From Sulfitobacter sp. F26204 (lineage in GTDB: Bacteria > Pseudomonadota > Alphaproteobacteria > Rhodobacterales > Rhodobacteraceae): a stretch of 64,000 bases of DNA. Positions 63,209 to 64,000 of this stretch are shown here, piece by piece. The notes under the pieces are model-generated. The model saw only the letters and a program-made list of their open reading frames with translations. It was not told where the DNA came from and did no database searches. Positions within the stretch are counted from its first letter, which is position 1; every line of letters starts with the position of its first letter. The stretch covers positions 310,001 through 374,000 of the forward strand of contig NZ_JAPMLQ010000003.1 in the NCBI RefSeq assembly GCF_026410305.1, written 5' to 3'. Position numbers and translations under genes: made by a program.

Positions 63209-63541
63209 ATGTGGGTCGGGTTGCTCATCATGGTTGTTATCGGGGTCGTTGCTATTGCCTCCCTGCAATTCCGCGCCCAACGATCGACCTATAAACCGCT
63301 TGCCTCGCGTCAACCTGCGCGACGCCAAAGCGATGTCCCCTTGGGAATGGAAGCAACAGACCTGGACGCAGTTTCGCGCACCAACCGGCGCAATGAAAGC
63401 CTTGAGCGGGGTCAGACCAATTGGTTGACCGCCAAAGGTTTTTTTGGACGTGCGGACACCGAAGTAGCGCCGCTGGCCGATGATGAAACCTATGCAGCGC
63501 GGTTTCACACCGCGTTCCACACCACAAAATCAAAGGATTAA
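63209..63541 (+). CDS. Small membrane protein between bolA and grxD
   Basis: 110 residues with one N-terminal membrane segment (MWVGLLIMVVIGVVAIASLQF) and a polar C-terminal part (GQTNWLTAKGFFGRADTEVA). It lies 4 bases after bolA and 4 bases before grxD, so it is a true operon member and likely has a linked role. I do not recognise the family. Confidence 0.8.
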   Translation: MWVGLLIMVVIGVVAIASLQFRAQRSTYKPLASRQPARRQSDVPLGMEATDLDAVSRTNRRNESLERGQTNWLTAKGFFGRADTEVAPLADDETYAARFHTAFHTTKSKD

Positions 63542-63545
63542 TATC

Positions 63546-63908
63546 ATGAGCGATACCGCTGCCCAGATCAAAGAAACCGTCACCAACAATGACGTTGTCC
63601 TGTTCATGAAAGGCACCAAAGAGATGCCGCAATGTGGGTTTTCATCCCGCGTGGCAGGTGTGTTAAATTACATGGGCGTAGAATTTGCCGACGTGAATGT
63701 TCTGGCGGATGAGGAATTGCGCCAGGGCATCAAGGATTTTTCGGATTGGCCAACCGTGCCTCAGCTTTACGTCAAAGGCGAATTTGTGGGCGGTTGTGAC
63801 ATCGTAACAGAAATGACCCTGTCCGGTGAACTGGACACCTTGTTCGCAGAGAACGACGTGAAGTTCGACCAGGAAGCGGCAAACAAGATCCGCGAAGCCA
63901 ACGGATAA
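63546..63908 (+). CDS. grxD: Monothiol glutaredoxin (Grx4/GrxD type)
   Basis: 120 residues with the CGFS active site (KGTKEMPQCGFSSRVAGVLN), the cis-Pro loop WPTVPQLYVKGEFVGGCDI and the GSH-binding motif. Single-thiol CGFS glutaredoxins carry [2Fe-2S] clusters and bind BolA; they do not normally reduce disulfides. The tight operon with bolA at 62968 fits this pairing. The frame's earlier ATG at 63480 falls inside the upstream gene, so 63546 is used. Confidence 0.96.
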   Translation: MSDTAAQIKETVTNNDVVLFMKGTKEMPQCGFSSRVAGVLNYMGVEFADVNVLADEELRQGIKDFSDWPTVPQLYVKGEFVGGCDIVTEMTLSGELDTLFAENDVKFDQEAANKIREANG

Positions 63909-64000
63909 TCCAGTCTTCTCTACAGCGGCGCGGGGCCTATTGACCCCTTGACCAAGGGGCGTCGACCCGTTCCGCGACGAAAGGCGGACCGGTTTTTCAT

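Noticed and set aside
63920-64000. Minus-strand frame entering from the right edge
   Set aside because: Only 26 codons lie in the window, with Arg-rich content and no domain. It may be the end or a whole of nothing, and cannot be judged without the next bases.

Overview
The window reads as the chromosome of a marine alphaproteobacterium, most likely Rhodobacterales (Roseobacter group). Supporting signs are heme synthesis by 5-aminolevulinate synthase behind an FnrL-type site, two TRAP transporter operons, a form II CoxL-like molybdenum hydroxylase cluster, a DUF2849/DUF934-type cys operon, infC standing alone, and short four-base gene overlaps throughout. Genus cannot be fixed from the sequence alone. 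I see no phage, insertion sequence, integrase, CRISPR array or rRNA.

Layout. 1-2515: TRAP operon with a TakP-like binding protein (minus strand). 2516-3339: gene-poor stretch ending in a promoter, a Leu-Val-Val-Ile-Leu leader peptide and an attenuator terminator for ilvB. 3340-5722: ilvB-ilvN. 5764-8622: cold-shock-like protein, divergent HTH regulator, Rieske oxygenase and a small overlapping gene. 8696-16487 (minus): amidase, prfB, mrcA, amiC, aminotransferase. 16577-17320: DsbA-like periplasmic protein. 17327-19017 (minus): GIY-YIG nuclease overlapping a 5-methylcytosine methyltransferase, a candidate restriction-modification pair. 19055-22857 (minus): ispG, RodZ-like protein, hemA. 23098-26732: MFS exporter, M20 peptidase, EamA transporter. 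26959-27607: tRNA-Asp and tRNA-Val. 27645-33471 (minus): two histidine phosphatases, an HU-like protein, lon, tgt. 33586-38444: SPFH/NfeD pair, a protease-like/RimK fusion, sufT, erpA, a TfoX-like protein, tpiA. 38493-44905 (minus): dctB-dctD-dctP-dctQ-dctM. 44964-46187: cytochrome P450. 46366-52399: Lrp-type regulator divergent from cysG-DUF2849-cysI-cysH-DUF934-fpr. 52573-56238: Ala-rich repeat membrane protein, infC, OmpA-family protein. 56386-62772 (minus): molybdenum hydroxylase structural genes and maturation factors. 62968-63908: bolA, a small membrane protein, grxD.

How the genes work together. The cys operon is a complete route from adenylylsulfate to sulfide: APS reductase, sulfite reductase, siroheme synthase and a ferredoxin-NADP reductase as likely electron source. 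SufT, ErpA, BolA and GrxD serve iron-sulfur cluster handling. mrcA, amiC and the RodZ-like gene serve cell-wall growth.

The most unusual points are: a DctB/DctD two-component system whose DctD has lost the Walker A lysine and the sigma-54 contact loop, yet keeps a pair of 18-bp palindromic sites upstream of dctP; the compact GIY-YIG/methyltransferase pair; the non-ATG (ATC) start of infC; the ilvB attenuator; perfect stem-loops placed just after the binding-protein gene in both TRAP operons; and an Ala-rich membrane-anchored protein growing by 33-bp repeats. None of these is proof of a wholly new system; the DctD circuit and the restriction-modification pair are the best leads.
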